NCBI GenBank assembly: GCA_016714565.1
Contig: JADKDM010000027.1
Coordinates: 38,045 to 102,044 of the forward strand
Direction of reading: 5' to 3'
Origin: Candidatus Villigracilis propinquus
Lineage (GTDB): Bacteria > Chloroflexota > Anaerolineae > Anaerolineales > Villigracilaceae
Length of the DNA stretch: 64,000 nt
Below the pieces are notes generated by a model that worked only from the letters and a program-made list of their open reading frames with translations, did not search any database and was not told the origin of the DNA. Positions 1-8,246 of the stretch are shown piece by piece. The stretch's first letter is position 1, and the number at the start of each line of letters is the position of its first letter. The position numbers and the translations under genes were made by a program.

Positions 1-828
1 CACTCGGCGACGAATACAAAAGGCACATCCAACATTGACCCTGCGAAAATTCAGCGGCGCAGCAAGGCCAATTCGGTCATCACCGAGGCCCAGTTCCGCC
101 GCGGCGGCGCTGGCGAGTTCAAATGGGTCACCACCCTCTACCCCACCGAAGCCTACGCACAGGATGCGAGCATGAGCCTCAAGGAATACGAGGACTTCGT
201 GTTCGGCGCGGTCCATGCCAATGAGGAAGACCCGATCTCATTCTGGAAGAGCGTGGAAAAAAAGCAGCAATCCGCTGTGGACTTTATGAAGGGCAAGAAT
301 CAAGTCATCCTGCGCGGGCCCAATGTTGACCTCACCCTCTCGGTGAAAGGCCGCACGTTCATGAATTCGTTTGGCACTTTCAACATGCCGGACGGCGAAA
401 TTTACACCGGCCCCGTGGAAAATTCGGTCAATGGCTGGGTGAAGTTCACCTATCCCGCAAACTACGGCGGCACCAGCGTGGAAGGCGCAGAACTGACCTT
501 CTCCAATGGGCGCGTGGGAACCGCCAAAGCCGACAAGAATCAGGACTTCCTGCTCAAGACCCTTGAGAGCGATGCGGGCTCACGTCATTTGGGCGAATTC
601 GCCATTGGGACAAATTTTGACATTCAACAATTTACGGGCAATATCCTCTTCGATGAGAAGATCGGCGGCTCCTTCCACATGGCGCTCGGCGCAGGCTACC
701 CGGAAACTGGTTCAAAGAATAAGAGTTCCATACACTGGGACATGATCTGCGACATGCGCACCGACTCGGAAATTCTCGTAGATGGTGAGTTGTTCTACAA
801 GAATGGGCAGTTCGTGTTTGAGAAATAG
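1..828 (+). CDS. M29-family aminopeptidase, C-terminal part (5' end outside window)
   Basis: The frame is open from base 1 and ends at TAG 826-828, so 275 C-terminal residues are visible and the true start lies upstream. The internal Met at 172 is not a start: the preceding residues, including LYPTEAYAQDA, are typical of the family. M29 enzymes (AmpS, aminopeptidase T) are cytoplasmic two-metal exopeptidases that remove N-terminal residues from peptides. Candidate metal ligands are the Glu in TGPVENSVNG, the Glu in RHLGEFAIGTN, the His in GSFHMALG and the His and Asp of IHWDM. The family is usually about 400 residues, so roughly the first 130 are missing. The gene is followed by a terminator and faces pfkA. 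The family call is confident; the substrate is unknown. Confidence 0.88.
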   Translation, partial: HSATNTKGTSNIDPAKIQRRSKANSVITEAQFRRGGAGEFKWVTTLYPTEAYAQDASMSLKEYEDFVFGAVHANEEDPISFWKSVEKKQQSAVDFMKGKNQVILRGPNVDLTLSVKGRTFMNSFGTFNMPDGEIYTGPVENSVNGWVKFTYPANYGGTSVEGAELTFSNGRVGTAKADKNQDFLLKTLESDAGSRHLGEFAIGTNFDIQQFTGNILFDEKIGGSFHMALGAGYPETGSKNKSSIHWDMICDMRTDSEILVDGELFYKNGQFVFEK

Positions 829-885
829 TTTGAAAGTTACAGGTTAAATGTTTGAAGGTTGAGGAAAATCCTCAACCTTCTTTTT
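829..885 (+). terminator. Intrinsic terminator built from a seven-base repeat tract
   Basis: The stem 854-865 pairs with 869-880 around an AAA loop and is followed by TTTTT (881-885). The left part of the region has a seven-base period (TTTGAAA, GTTACAG, GTTAAAT, GTTTGAA, GGTTGAG), so one of the window's heptamer tracts supplies the stem. It separates the aminopeptidase gene from the convergent pfkA. Confidence 0.75.
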
Positions 886-933
886 ATTAATTCCATAGAA
901 ATAAGGGCGTGGTAACCCCGCCCCTACAATCTA

Positions 934-2016
934 TCATTCATCCCCGAATGAAATGCCGATGTTGCGGGCTGTGATGACAGCATCACCATCCAATTGCACG
1001 CGCTTGGGAATTGCAGTTGCTTCTTCCAGCGGAAGGTCGGTGATCTCGCCGCAGCGTTGCGCCACCATACGGTCAAATCCGCCGCGCGCCGCCAAACGGA
1101 CGGCTGCCGCGCCATAACGAGTTGCCAACATTCTGTCAAACGCTGTGGGCGTTCCTCCCCGTTGAATGTGCCCCAGCACGGTCACACGTGATTCAAAGCC
1201 CTGGCTTTCAATGTATTCAGCAACCACCTGGCCGATCCCACCCAGGCGCGGCACATACATCTCGTCCCCTTTGCGGGAAAAGACCTGTCCACCGCCCTGT
1301 GGTTTTGCGCCTTCTGAAACTGCAAGAATGCTGAACTTGCTTCCTTTTTCAGCACGCGCACGTATCTTTTTCATGGTGCTTTCAAACTTGAATGGGATCT
1401 CAGGAATCAGGATCACATCCGCCCCGCCGGATACGCCCGCCTGCAAGGCAATGAAACCCGCATCCCGTCCCATGAGTTCGAGCACCATGGCCCGGTGATG
1501 CGACTCGGCAGTCGTGTGCAAACGGTCCAATGCTTCGGTGGCGATATTGAGCGCGGTGTCAAAACCAAAGGTCACTTCCGTGCCGCCGATGTCATTGTCA
1601 ATTGTTTTAGGGACGCCAATAATCGGCACACCCTTTTGATAAAGTTCATGGGCACTGTGAAGCGTGCCGTCTCCGCCCAGAACCAGCAGGGCATCCATGT
1701 TCAGTCTCTTCATCCCTTTGACGATCTCATCTGAAACATCGATGGTCACTTCCTGCCCGTCGCGAATGATCTTCCGCGCATAGGGATTCCCACGGTTTGC
1801 CGCGCCGAGGATCGTCCCGCCGCGCGGCAGGATCCCGCGCACTTCATTCATGCCAAGCGGCACGATCCCATCTTCTTCAAGGAATCCATCGTAGCCATTC
1901 CGAATCCCGAAGACCTCGCATTTATATTCATTGATCGCAGTCTTCACCGCCGCGCGGATGACCGCATTCAGTCCCGGCGCATCGCCGCCACCCGTAAGAA
2001 TTCCAATTCGTTTCAT
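934..2016 (-). CDS. pfkA: 6-phosphofructokinase
   Basis: This is a 360-residue glycolytic enzyme that phosphorylates fructose 6-phosphate. I chose ATG at 2016 because AAAGGAG lies six bases upstream; a TTG two codons earlier (2022) overlaps that spacer. Counting from the TTG, the nucleotide-site GGDGT is at about 116-120, the substrate and catalytic segment PKTIDND at 138-144, MGRDAG at 184-189 and HIQRGG further on. A Gly in GGDG favours ATP over pyrophosphate, while Lys in PKTIDND is typical of the 'group III' PFKs that contain both donor types. That combination is known in ATP-dependent actinobacterial enzymes, so ATP is the likelier donor; this is inference. The gene is monocistronic and divergent from the DUF2085 gene. 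Confidence 0.95.
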   Translation of the reverse strand: MKRIGILTGGGDAPGLNAVIRAAVKTAINEYKCEVFGIRNGYDGFLEEDGIVPLGMNEVRGILPRGGTILGAANRGNPYARKIIRDGQEVTIDVSDEIVKGMKRLNMDALLVLGGDGTLHSAHELYQKGVPIIGVPKTIDNDIGGTEVTFGFDTALNIATEALDRLHTTAESHHRAMVLELMGRDAGFIALQAGVSGGADVILIPEIPFKFESTMKKIRARAEKGSKFSILAVSEGAKPQGGGQVFSRKGDEMYVPRLGGIGQVVAEYIESQGFESRVTVLGHIQRGGTPTAFDRMLATRYGAAAVRLAARGGFDRMVAQRCGEITDLPLEEATAIPKRVQLDGDAVITARNIGISFGDE

Positions 2017-2085
2017 TGTCAACTCCTTTATTCATTCATATTCATCATAGCGCATTCAGTCTGCTTTTACATGAAATTGCCTTTC

Positions 2086-2114
2086 TTGCAATTCACCCTC
2101 ATCCCCCATATAAT
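2086..2114 (+). promoter_or_regulatory. Sigma-70-type promoter for a probable leaderless mRNA
   Basis: TTGCAA (2086-2091), a 17-base spacer and TATAAT (2109-2114) precede the ATG at 2122 by only seven bases. No Shine-Dalgarno sequence is present, so transcription probably starts at or next to the start codon. Confidence 0.6.
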
Positions 2115-2121
2115 GTGAGCG

Positions 2122-2961
2122 ATGAATACAAACCAGACATCACTATTTCAAACCATTATCAAATGGTTCGTGCCCATCGCGGCCATCATCGCATTTGGCG
2201 CATGGATGTACATTTCCCCCGAAGGCGCACTCGGCAAGCTGGACGCCATCGGCTACGCAGTCTGCCACCGCATTGACGCGCGCTCCTTCCAGATTGATGA
2301 CCGCCAACTTCCGCTTTGCGCGCGCTGCACAGGCGAATTCTATGCCGCGGGCATGGCCCTCATCTTTCAAGCCTTTGTAAGTGGAAAGCGCAGCAAACTC
2401 CCATCACGCGGAATCATCGCGGTTCTCGTTCTTTTCTTCCTCGCCTTCGGCATCGATGGAAGCAATTCCTATCTTTATTTGCTCAAGCAGAGTTCCGGCG
2501 GCGGGCTGGACCAGATCCCCAATTTATATGTTCCCAACAATGTCCTGCGTCTCTTTACCGGCTCGGGCATGGGCATTGCACTCGCGGCAGTTTTGTACCC
2601 CGTCATCAACCAATCCCTCTGGCGTGAACAGGATGACCGTCCCGCGCTTGAATGGAAACCTTTCGGCATCCTCATCGCATTGACAATCCTCGTCAACCTG
2701 CTCACACTTACCGACAGCCCCATCGTCCTTTACCCCATTGCCTATCTCAGCGCTCTGGGCACATTATCCCTGCTGGTTTTGGTCTTCACCGTTTTGTGGA
2801 CCATCATCATGAAACAGGATAATACCTTCGACAACATTCGCCAACTCTGGCTGCCATTCGCCTCAGGCCTGACCCTGGCACTGCTCATGATCCTCAGCAT
2901 TGACCTACTCCGGCTGCAATTCACCGGCACATGGAGCGGCTTCCCCGGGCTTTCGGGATGA
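2122..2961 (+). CDS. DUF2085 family integral membrane protein
   Basis: This 279-residue membrane protein has the DUF2085 signature: CHRI near residue 50, then PLCARCTGEF near residue 70, immediately before a membrane segment. A first transmembrane helix covers about residues 15-32 and several more follow. The paired Cys residues suggest metal or redox chemistry, but no function is established for the family. The start has no ribosome-binding site and sits seven bases after a TATAAT box, consistent with leaderless translation. A palindromic repeat separates it from the next membrane protein gene (DUF4126). Confidence 0.8.
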   Translation: MNTNQTSLFQTIIKWFVPIAAIIAFGAWMYISPEGALGKLDAIGYAVCHRIDARSFQIDDRQLPLCARCTGEFYAAGMALIFQAFVSGKRSKLPSRGIIAVLVLFFLAFGIDGSNSYLYLLKQSSGGGLDQIPNLYVPNNVLRLFTGSGMGIALAAVLYPVINQSLWREQDDRPALEWKPFGILIALTILVNLLTLTDSPIVLYPIAYLSALGTLSLLVLVFTVLWTIIMKQDNTFDNIRQLWLPFASGLTLALLMILSIDLLRLQFTGTWSGFPGLSG

Positions 2962-2970
2962 ATAGTCATC

Positions 2971-3092
2971 GTCATTGCGAGGAGCGTTCCCGCTCTTTGC
3001 GATACTATCCCGAATGCTTTTATCGGGACGAAGCAATCCCCACTCCATACACGAGATTGCTTCGTCGGGCTAAAGCCCTCCTCGCAATGACG
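2971..3092. repeat. Interspersed palindromic repeat (CATTGCGAGGA / GAAGCAATC family)
   Basis: The element starts with GTCATTGCGAGGAG and ends with the near inverse CTCCTCGCAATGACG. Inner arms CGAAGCAATCC and GAGATTGCTTCG also pair. Related copies lie at 8929-8968, 40655-40694 and 43145-43240. It fills the gap between two membrane protein genes. Confidence 0.8.
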
Positions 3093-3113
3093 TAATTACA
3101 AAAGGAGAAATAA

Positions 3114-3686
3114 ATGGAATTACTACTCGGTGTATTTTCTGCATTCGGTCTTTCCGCCAGCGCGGGACTCAACGCCTACATCCCGCTGCTCGTAGTTGGA
3201 ACTATCGCGCATTACCTGCCTAACACTCTTTCCCTCAGCAAACCTTTTGACCTGCTCGCCAACCCGTGGATTCTCATCCTGCTTGGCATCCTTGTCATCA
3301 TCGAAATGGTCGCGGATAAAGTCCCCGCCGTCAACCACCTCAACGACCTCATCCAAACCATTGTCCGCCCCATCGCTGGAGCCATAGCCTTCGCTGCCAG
3401 CGCAAACGTGGTCACAGATATCAGTCCGGTGTTGGCACTAGCCTGCGGCTTGCTTGTGGCGGGCAGTGTGCATACCGTCAAAGCGGCGGCTGTCCGTCCG
3501 GCAGTAACGGCAACAACGGGCGGAGCGGGAAACGTCCCCGTCTCCATTGCGGAGGATGTTTTTGCCTTCATCGCTTCCGTGATGGCGGTCATGCTCCCCC
3601 TCATCATGGGCACGATCACCATCGTCCTGCTGGTACTGGTCATTTGGTGGTGGATGAACAGAAAGCAAAAGGCCCAAACCGCCTGA
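3114..3686 (+). CDS. DUF4126 domain membrane protein
   Basis: This 190-residue hydrophobic protein matches the DUF4126 pattern: it begins with a helix containing SAFGLSASAGLNAY, has a cytoplasmic-looking segment with VADKVPAVNHLND, and then several membrane segments ending in a Lys/Arg tail. AAAGGAG about five bases before the ATG supports the start. The family's function is unknown. It is followed by a 53-residue membrane peptide gene on the same strand. Confidence 0.78.
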   Translation: MELLLGVFSAFGLSASAGLNAYIPLLVVGTIAHYLPNTLSLSKPFDLLANPWILILLGILVIIEMVADKVPAVNHLNDLIQTIVRPIAGAIAFAASANVVTDISPVLALACGLLVAGSVHTVKAAAVRPAVTATTGGAGNVPVSIAEDVFAFIASVMAVMLPLIMGTITIVLLVLVIWWWMNRKQKAQTA

Positions 3687-3792
3687 AACAATTTTATTTT
3701 GTTGTTAACATCATTTGCCCAAATTTCTCGTTTATAATGCACGCACGCCATTGTTGTGCGCTATTCATACAAAAGAAAAAGGAGAAGGAATC

Positions 3793-3954
3793 ATGAATGA
3801 AATGCCTGTTACCCCAACCGAAGATCAACCCAAGAAGAACAACACACCGATCATTATTGCAGTCGTTGTTGTAGTTCTGCTTTGCTGCTGCTGCGCGGTC
3901 GTCGCTGGCGGCTGGTTCTTTGGCGATTCGATCGTCCAGTCCCTCGGAATATAA
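3793..3954 (+). CDS. Small single-pass membrane protein with a four-cysteine cluster
   Basis: This 53-residue protein has an acidic and polar N-terminus (about 18 residues), one transmembrane helix (about 19-42) and a short C-terminal tail. The helix contains a run of four Cys at 31-34 after a Val-rich stretch. AAAGGAGAAGG lies just before ATG 3793, which is why the longer upstream reading from 3715 was not used. A terminator follows directly. The Cys run could be a lipidation or metal site, or simply part of the helix. No function is assigned. Confidence 0.6.
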   Translation: MNEMPVTPTEDQPKKNNTPIIIAVVVVVLLCCCCAVVAGGWFFGDSIVQSLGI

Positions 3955-3965
3955 TTTAAATTAAC

Positions 3966-3997
3966 AAAAAATCCTCCGTCAACGCGGAGGATTTTTT
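3966..3997. terminator. Bidirectional intrinsic terminator
   Basis: CCTCCG (3973-3978) pairs with CGGAGG (3985-3990), extended by A/T pairs, with an A-run on the left and TTTTTT on the right. It can stop both the small membrane protein gene (+) and the thiamine operon (-). The last codons of the DUF402 gene run into the stem. Confidence 0.8.
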
Positions 3998-4437
3998 GTT
4001 TTAAAGACCGCCTGCAATTCCTGCAAGCCATCATATACCTGGCGCTTCAACTCATCATCCAGATCCAACTCGGCCAGTTCATCTTCATCCAAAACCGTTT
4101 GCTTTCCATTTGCTGAAACCCACAGATCCAGCGCAAGGTCAACATACGAAATAAAGTCATCTCCAACAACGGCAGGCTTGCCGATGTTGCAATACCAGCC
4201 CTTCAGCTTTCCATCATCGCGGTCATAGATCTCAAAGATGTTGTACCACTTGTCGGTGTAAAAAGTTTCCACAAAGCGGTCATTTCGCTTCAACACGATT
4301 TCCTGAAACGGCATGTCATCCCGATTGAACAACGCTTCGATCGTCACAGAATTTTCGGTGCGACTCACAGACTCGCCTTCATACTGCCAGGTCACTTCAT
4401 CTGCGAGATTCTTCTTCAAGATTTTCATGCGAGACAT
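3979..4437 (-). CDS. DUF402 family protein, last gene of the thiamine operon
   Basis: The protein is about 150 residues. Family features are the segment KGWYCNIGKP, the acidic metal-binding pattern SYVDLALDLWV and LDEDELAELD. DUF402 includes metal-dependent nucleoside di/triphosphatases (Ntdp-like) and the phosphonate enzyme FomD. Candidate starts are ATG 4437 and ATG 4428. The second overlaps, in an ATGA arrangement, the TGA that would end thiQ if its frame break were repaired, which suggests translational coupling. A longer reading from 4575 is not credible because it runs through thiQ. Its place behind thiN-thiBPQ suggests a phosphatase-type role near thiamine phosphate or nucleotide metabolism; that is inference. 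Confidence 0.75.
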   Translation of the reverse strand: MSRMKILKKNLADEVTWQYEGESVSRTENSVTIEALFNRDDMPFQEIVLKRNDRFVETFYTDKWYNIFEIYDRDDGKLKGWYCNIGKPAVVGDDFISYVDLALDLWVSANGKQTVLDEDELAELDLDDELKRQVYDGLQELQAVFKTKNPPR

Positions 4438-5446
4438 TTTACCTGAACCTTCACAGTGATGACTTGACCAACTCGCGGCGCATCTTTCATGTGGATAACC
4501 AAAGCCCGCCTCTCCCTTTAACTTCAAACTGATCCCGCTTAAAAAGCACATCCTCCACTGTGAGTTGAATCTCATCTATTCCCTCATCCCTAGCCCTTCT
4601 CCCAAAGGCGGGAGAAGGGGACTGTTGCATTAGCAATGAAACTTTTTCATTTTGCCTGTGATTATGGCTGCAATTCAAAACAAAGGTACCGAACTCGGTT
4701 TTGACTTTATTCTCCGCAACCACTTCACCGCCAATTACATTCCCAATTCCCAAAAATTTCGCCACCACCGCGGACTGTGGATCCTTCCAAAGTTCATCGG
4801 GAGTCCCATCGCGGATGATGACGCCTTCGTGCAGAACCAGAATGCGGTCTGCAATGGTGATGGCTTCCTCCTGATCGTGAGTGACATAGATGGCAGGGAT
4901 TTTTGTCTTGTGCAGAATCATCCGCAACTCGTTGAGCAAGTCTTCCTTCATGGCTCTGTCCAATGCGCCGAGGGGTTCATCGAACATCAGCAGGCGGGGT
5001 TGGGGAGCGAGGGCACGCGCCAAGGCAATGCGCTGCTGTTCACCGCCAGAGAGATCGGTCACTTTGCGCTTCTCAAACCCCGTCAAATTGACTTGCTCCA
5101 AAAGAGCGGCTACGCGCAGCTGAATTTTATCCGTGGGAAGGTTGCGAATCTTCAAGCCGAAGGCGACGTTGTCAAAAACGTTCAGGTGAGGAAAAAGCCC
5201 ATAGTCTTGAAAGACCAAGCCAAAGTCGCGGAGATGAGGCGGTGTCTGGGCGAGGTCAATGCCGTTGAATAGGATATGTCCACTTTCAGGGAAATCCAAT
5301 CCAGAGATCATCTTCAAAATGGTGGACTTGCCGCTGCCCGATGCGCCAAGCAAACAGACCGTCTCCCCTTCTGCGACGGTGAAGGAGATGTCGCGCAGGA
5401 GCGGCTTGCCTTCGTAGGATTTGACGAGGTTGCGAAGTTCGAGCAT
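4425..5446 (-). CDS. thiQ: Thiamine ABC transporter ATP-binding protein, with a frame break near the 3' end
   Basis: This is the ATPase of a thiamine importer. ATG 5446 overlaps the thiP stop (TAATG), with GGAG upstream. Motifs are Walker A GASGSGKST (34-42), Q-loop Gln80, signature LSGGEQQR (132-139), Walker B LLMFDEP (152-158) and switch His190. A TOBE-like domain begins near residue 235. The uninterrupted frame stops at 4487 after 319 residues. Restoring one base in the CCC at 4505-4507 continues into VIHMKDAPRVGQVITVKV and ends at TGA 4425-4427, about 340 residues. An interspersed repeat (4580-4621) adds about 14 in-frame residues (SPSPAFGRRARDEG) to the TOBE region. Substrate specificity is inferred from thiB, thiN and the TPP riboswitch. 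Confidence 0.85.
4580..4621. repeat. Interspersed hairpin repeat inside thiQ
   Basis: CCCTTCTCCC and GGGAGAAGGGG form an inverted pair with a short loop, preceded by CCCTCATCCCTAG. The element is read in frame within the C-terminal region of ThiQ, at a position where related transporters have no such segment. Confidence 0.6.
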
Positions 5447-7164
5447 TAGAATTCTCCAGAGTCGGACAGGCGTAATTTTTCGATGATGAGGATGGCAAGC
5501 GTGGTGAGAACCATGAGCAGGGTTGCCATCGCCATCGCCTGACCGTAGTTGAGGCCGCCAGGCTGCGAGAGGAAGCGTTGAATGGCAATCGGGATGGTGG
5601 GATATTCGGGGCGGGTGATGAGCAGGGTCGCGCCGAACTCGCCGAGTGAAACGGTGAAGGCAAAGGTGGCGGCGCTGAGTGTGGCGCGGGAGAGGATGGG
5701 AAAATCCACGGTCTGCCAAACGCGGAAGGGCGACGCGCCCAACATGGACGCGGCTTGACGCAGCCGCTCAGGGATGGAAGCCAGCGCGGGCTGCAAGGTG
5801 CGGATGACAAAGGGCAGCGCGATGAGCGAGTGCGCGATGGGCACGAAGAACGGCGAGGCCAGCGCGCGGCCAAACGAGAGAATGAATCCCAGCCCAAGCA
5901 TCACAGCGGATGCGCCGAGGGGCAGCATGATGAAGGGGTCGAGAAATTTTTCAAGGCGGGTCGGTTTGGCGAGCGCATACGCGGCGGGATAACCAAGCGC
6001 GAGCGAAAGCAAAACGGTGACACCTGCATAGCCAAGCGAGTTCAAAGCAGCTTGCATAGGCGGGACGTAAAACAATGATCCGCGGCGATTGATGAAAAGT
6101 TCTTTGTAGTAATCGGTTGTGAATCCGTATTGGACTTCGCCGCGTTGTCCGCGGTCTGCTTCGAGGCGGGTGAGGGAGCGGATGGGGAGGGAAAGCAAAG
6201 GCAGAAGGAAGAAGGCGGAAAGCAGAAGGCAGAGAGACGCGACAAAGATTTTTTCTTTGATGGTTTTGGCTGGTTTGGCAGCGGAGAAGCGCGGGGCGGT
6301 TTGGGTGTTGACCTGGCTGATGATGCGGGTGTAAAGAACAGAAAAAATTAGCGTGAAGGCAAGTTGAATCACCGAGAGCAAGGCTGCCAGATTTAGGTTG
6401 GGAAGTTTCAAGGCGCGGATGTAAATTTCCACTTCCAGCGTGGAGAAGTTTGAGCCGCCTAGCAAGAGGATGACGCCGAAGCTGGTGAAGTCGAACATGA
6501 AGACGAGCAGGGCGGCGGCAAGCAGTGACGGACGGAGCAAAGGCAAAATGATGCGCCGCCACGCTTGAAACGAATCCGCGCCGAGGACACGGGCTGATTG
6601 CTCCAGTTTCGGGTCAAGGCGGGAGAGGGCGTTGCCGACGATGCGGATGATGATGGTGGTGTTGTAGAAAACGTGGGCGGTGAGGATGAGTAGAAAGTAG
6701 AAAGTGGGGGAAGTGGTGAAGTTGGAGGAAAGAGGAAAGAGGAAAGAAAATAGGCCGCGTGAACCGATCAATGAGTTGAAGGCGGCGGCGACTACTACGG
6801 TGGGCAGCATGAAGGGGACGGCGGTGAGGGCGCGGAGGATGGATTTGCCACGAAAGTCGAAGCGGGAGAAGAGGATGGCGGAGGGGACGCCGAGGATGAA
6901 GGTGAGGATAGTGGAGAGGGTGGCTTGGTAGAGGGTAAAAAGTAACGAGTGATAAGTAATAAGTAAGTTCTCGGGGTTGGCGAGGGTTGAAAAATCGAAA
7001 GTGAGGGCGAGGATTTTGGTGAGGGGGTAGAAGAAAAAGATAGCAAGGAAAAGGATTGGGGCAAGCCAGATCAAAAGACGAGAAAACCACGGAGACACGA
7101 AGGCACGGAGAATTTTTTTTCTCAGTGTCTTAGTATCTCCGTGGTTCAACAGGTTATTTGTCAT
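5446..7164 (-). CDS. thiP: Thiamine ABC transporter permease, two-domain
   Basis: This 572-residue inner-membrane permease has two fused BPD-type domains with about twelve membrane segments. Each half has an EAA loop for docking the ATPase: around 188-212 (EQSARVLGAD...ILP) and around 468-492 (RQAASMLGAS...FPI). The sequence is longer than usual and contains low-complexity segments at about 65-80, 137-160 and 311-328. Each coincides with a DNA tract of seven-base period read in frame. The first 26 codons overlap another repeat (7086-7146), so the annotated N-terminus is uncertain and no good ribosome-binding site is visible. It is followed by thiQ with a one-base overlap. Confidence 0.86.
   Translation of the reverse strand: MTNNLLNHGDTKTLRKKILRAFVSPWFSRLLIWLAPILFLAIFFFYPLTKILALTFDFSTLANPENLLITYHSLLFTLYQATLSTILTFILGVPSAILFSRFDFRGKSILRALTAVPFMLPTVVVAAAFNSLIGSRGLFSFLFPLSSNFTTSPTFYFLLILTAHVFYNTTIIIRIVGNALSRLDPKLEQSARVLGADSFQAWRRIILPLLRPSLLAAALLVFMFDFTSFGVILLLGGSNFSTLEVEIYIRALKLPNLNLAALLSVIQLAFTLIFSVLYTRIISQVNTQTAPRFSAAKPAKTIKEKIFVASLCLLLSAFFLLPLLSLPIRSLTRLEADRGQRGEVQYGFTTDYYKELFINRRGSLFYVPPMQAALNSLGYAGVTVLLSLALGYPAAYALAKPTRLEKFLDPFIMLPLGASAVMLGLGFILSFGRALASPFFVPIAHSLIALPFVIRTLQPALASIPERLRQAASMLGASPFRVWQTVDFPILSRATLSAATFAFTVSLGEFGATLLITRPEYPTIPIAIQRFLSQPGGLNYGQAMAMATLLMVLTTLAILIIEKLRLSDSGEF
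6195..6232. repeat. Seven-base-period tract inside thiP
   Basis: On the minus strand the units are CTGCCTT, CTGCTTT, CCGCCTT, CTTCCTT, CTGCCTT. They are read in frame as the Leu/Phe-rich segment SAFFLLPLLS of a membrane region. Confidence 0.6.
6688..6749. repeat. Two adjacent seven-base-period tracts inside thiP
   Basis: AGTAGAA/AGTAGAA-type units (6688-6711) and GAGGAAA-type units (6725-6749) lie within the coding sequence and specify the Ser/Thr/Phe-rich stretch around residues 137-160. The open frame is preserved. Confidence 0.6.
6927..6967. repeat. Seven-base-period tract inside thiP
   Basis: On the minus strand the units are CTTACTT, ATTACTT, ATCACTC, GTTACTT, TTTACCC. They encode about residues 66-80 in frame. 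The same AAGTAAT family recurs at 35790-35824. Confidence 0.65.
7086..7146. repeat. Interspersed inverted repeat (CCACGGAGACAC family) at the thiP start
   Basis: ACCACGGAGACACGAAGG and the near inverse CTTAGTATCTCCGTGGT flank an A/T-rich centre. It supplies the apparent first codons of thiP. A degenerate relative lies at 25418-25469. Confidence 0.65.
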
Positions 7165-7203
7165 TTTTACAAATATCGAAAAATATCGGGTTGAAAACCC
7201 GAC

Positions 7204-8235
7204 CTACTTCATCACTTCCGTCCACGCTTCGATCCATGCGTCGCGGTTGGCGGCGATATCAGCATAGGAGATGGCGGCGGGTTGGTCGGTGACTTGGGCA
7301 TACTGGGTGAAGACTTCGGGCAATTGAGCAGTTTGATTTACAGGATAGACGAACATATTCAAGGGCATATCTTCCTGAAATTGTTTGCTCAGCATGAAGT
7401 CCACAAATTTTTCGGCGAGGTCGCGGTTCTGTCCATTCTTGAAGATGCCGACAAACTCAATTTGGCGGAAGCATGTGCCCGAAGCGACGATCGAAGCAGT
7501 TGGCGATTCTGCTGGAGGCGGGGAGGCGAAGAACACTTCCGCGGCGGGGCTGGAGGCGTAGGAGACCACCATCGGCTGCGGGCCTTTGCCAGAAGAAGCG
7601 GAGAAGTTGGTGTAATAGGCCGTCTCCCAACCGTCCACGACCACCACGCCGTTGTCTTTCAGGCTTTTCCAGTAGTCGAGATAGCCGTCACCAAAATGGG
7701 CGCGGGTGGCGAGCATGAACGCCAAGCCAGGCGAAGACGTGGCGGGGTCTTCCACCACCAGCAAGCCTTTGTATTCGGGCTTTGCCAAATCCTCAAAAGA
7801 CTGCGGGACAGCTAAATTATTTTCTGCGAAATAATTTTTATCGTAATTGATGCAGACATCGCCATAGTCCACGGGCAGGGCGCGGTAGGTTTCATCCAAA
7901 ACAAATTCGGCGGGCACATCGCTCAAGGCAGGTGATTGATATGCTTCGAAAATATCCGCATCCAAGGCGCGGGAGAGGAAGGTATTGTCCACGCCGAAGA
8001 GCACGTCCGCAAGCGGGGCGTCTTTGGTGAGGACGGCTTGGTTGAGCACAGAACCAGCATCACCGCTTTGGAGGAAGGACACTTTGACGTTATTCGCATC
8101 CTCAAATGATTTCACCACACCCTCGCTGATGGCAAAGGAGTCGTGGGTCATGACGGTGAGGGTGGTTGGTCCTTTGGGGGCGCAGGAGGCTAGAAGAAAG
8201 ACGAAAGAGGAAAGAAGGAGGGTTATTTTTTTCAT
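7204..8235 (-). CDS. thiB: Thiamine ABC transporter substrate-binding lipoprotein
   Basis: This 343-residue extracytoplasmic binding protein has a Lys-led signal peptide and lipobox LASC at 15-18, giving an N-terminal lipid anchor. The mature start LTVMTHDSFAISEGV and the later segments QSGDAGSVLNQA and DVLFGVDNTFLSRAL are characteristic of ThiB/TbpA-type thiamine-binding proteins. AAGGA six bases before ATG 8235 supports the start. A seven-base-period tract (8191-8220) lies in the signal-peptide codons. It sits between thiN and thiP in an operon with a TPP riboswitch, so thiamine or its phosphates is the likely ligand. Confidence 0.9.
   Translation of the reverse strand: MKKITLLLSSFVFLLASCAPKGPTTLTVMTHDSFAISEGVVKSFEDANNVKVSFLQSGDAGSVLNQAVLTKDAPLADVLFGVDNTFLSRALDADIFEAYQSPALSDVPAEFVLDETYRALPVDYGDVCINYDKNYFAENNLAVPQSFEDLAKPEYKGLLVVEDPATSSPGLAFMLATRAHFGDGYLDYWKSLKDNGVVVVDGWETAYYTNFSASSGKGPQPMVVSYASSPAAEVFFASPPPAESPTASIVASGTCFRQIEFVGIFKNGQNRDLAEKFVDFMLSKQFQEDMPLNMFVYPVNQTAQLPEVFTQYAQVTDQPAAISYADIAANRDAWIEAWTEVMK
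8191..8220. repeat. Seven-base-period tract within the thiB signal-peptide codons
   Basis: On the minus strand the units are CTTCTTT, CCTCTTT, CGTCTTT, CTTCTAG. They encode the hydrophobic segment around SSFVFLLAS. Confidence 0.5.
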
Positions 8236-8246
8236 GGGGAATCCTT

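Noticed and set aside
4652..5272. 206-residue plus-strand reading frame opposite thiQ
   Set aside because: It lies wholly within thiQ, whose motifs are complete; the plus-strand product has no recognisable features.
5286..5897. 203-residue minus-strand frame overlapping thiP and thiQ
   Set aside because: Pro/Ser/Arg-rich out-of-frame product in a G+C-rich region; the in-frame genes explain the DNA.
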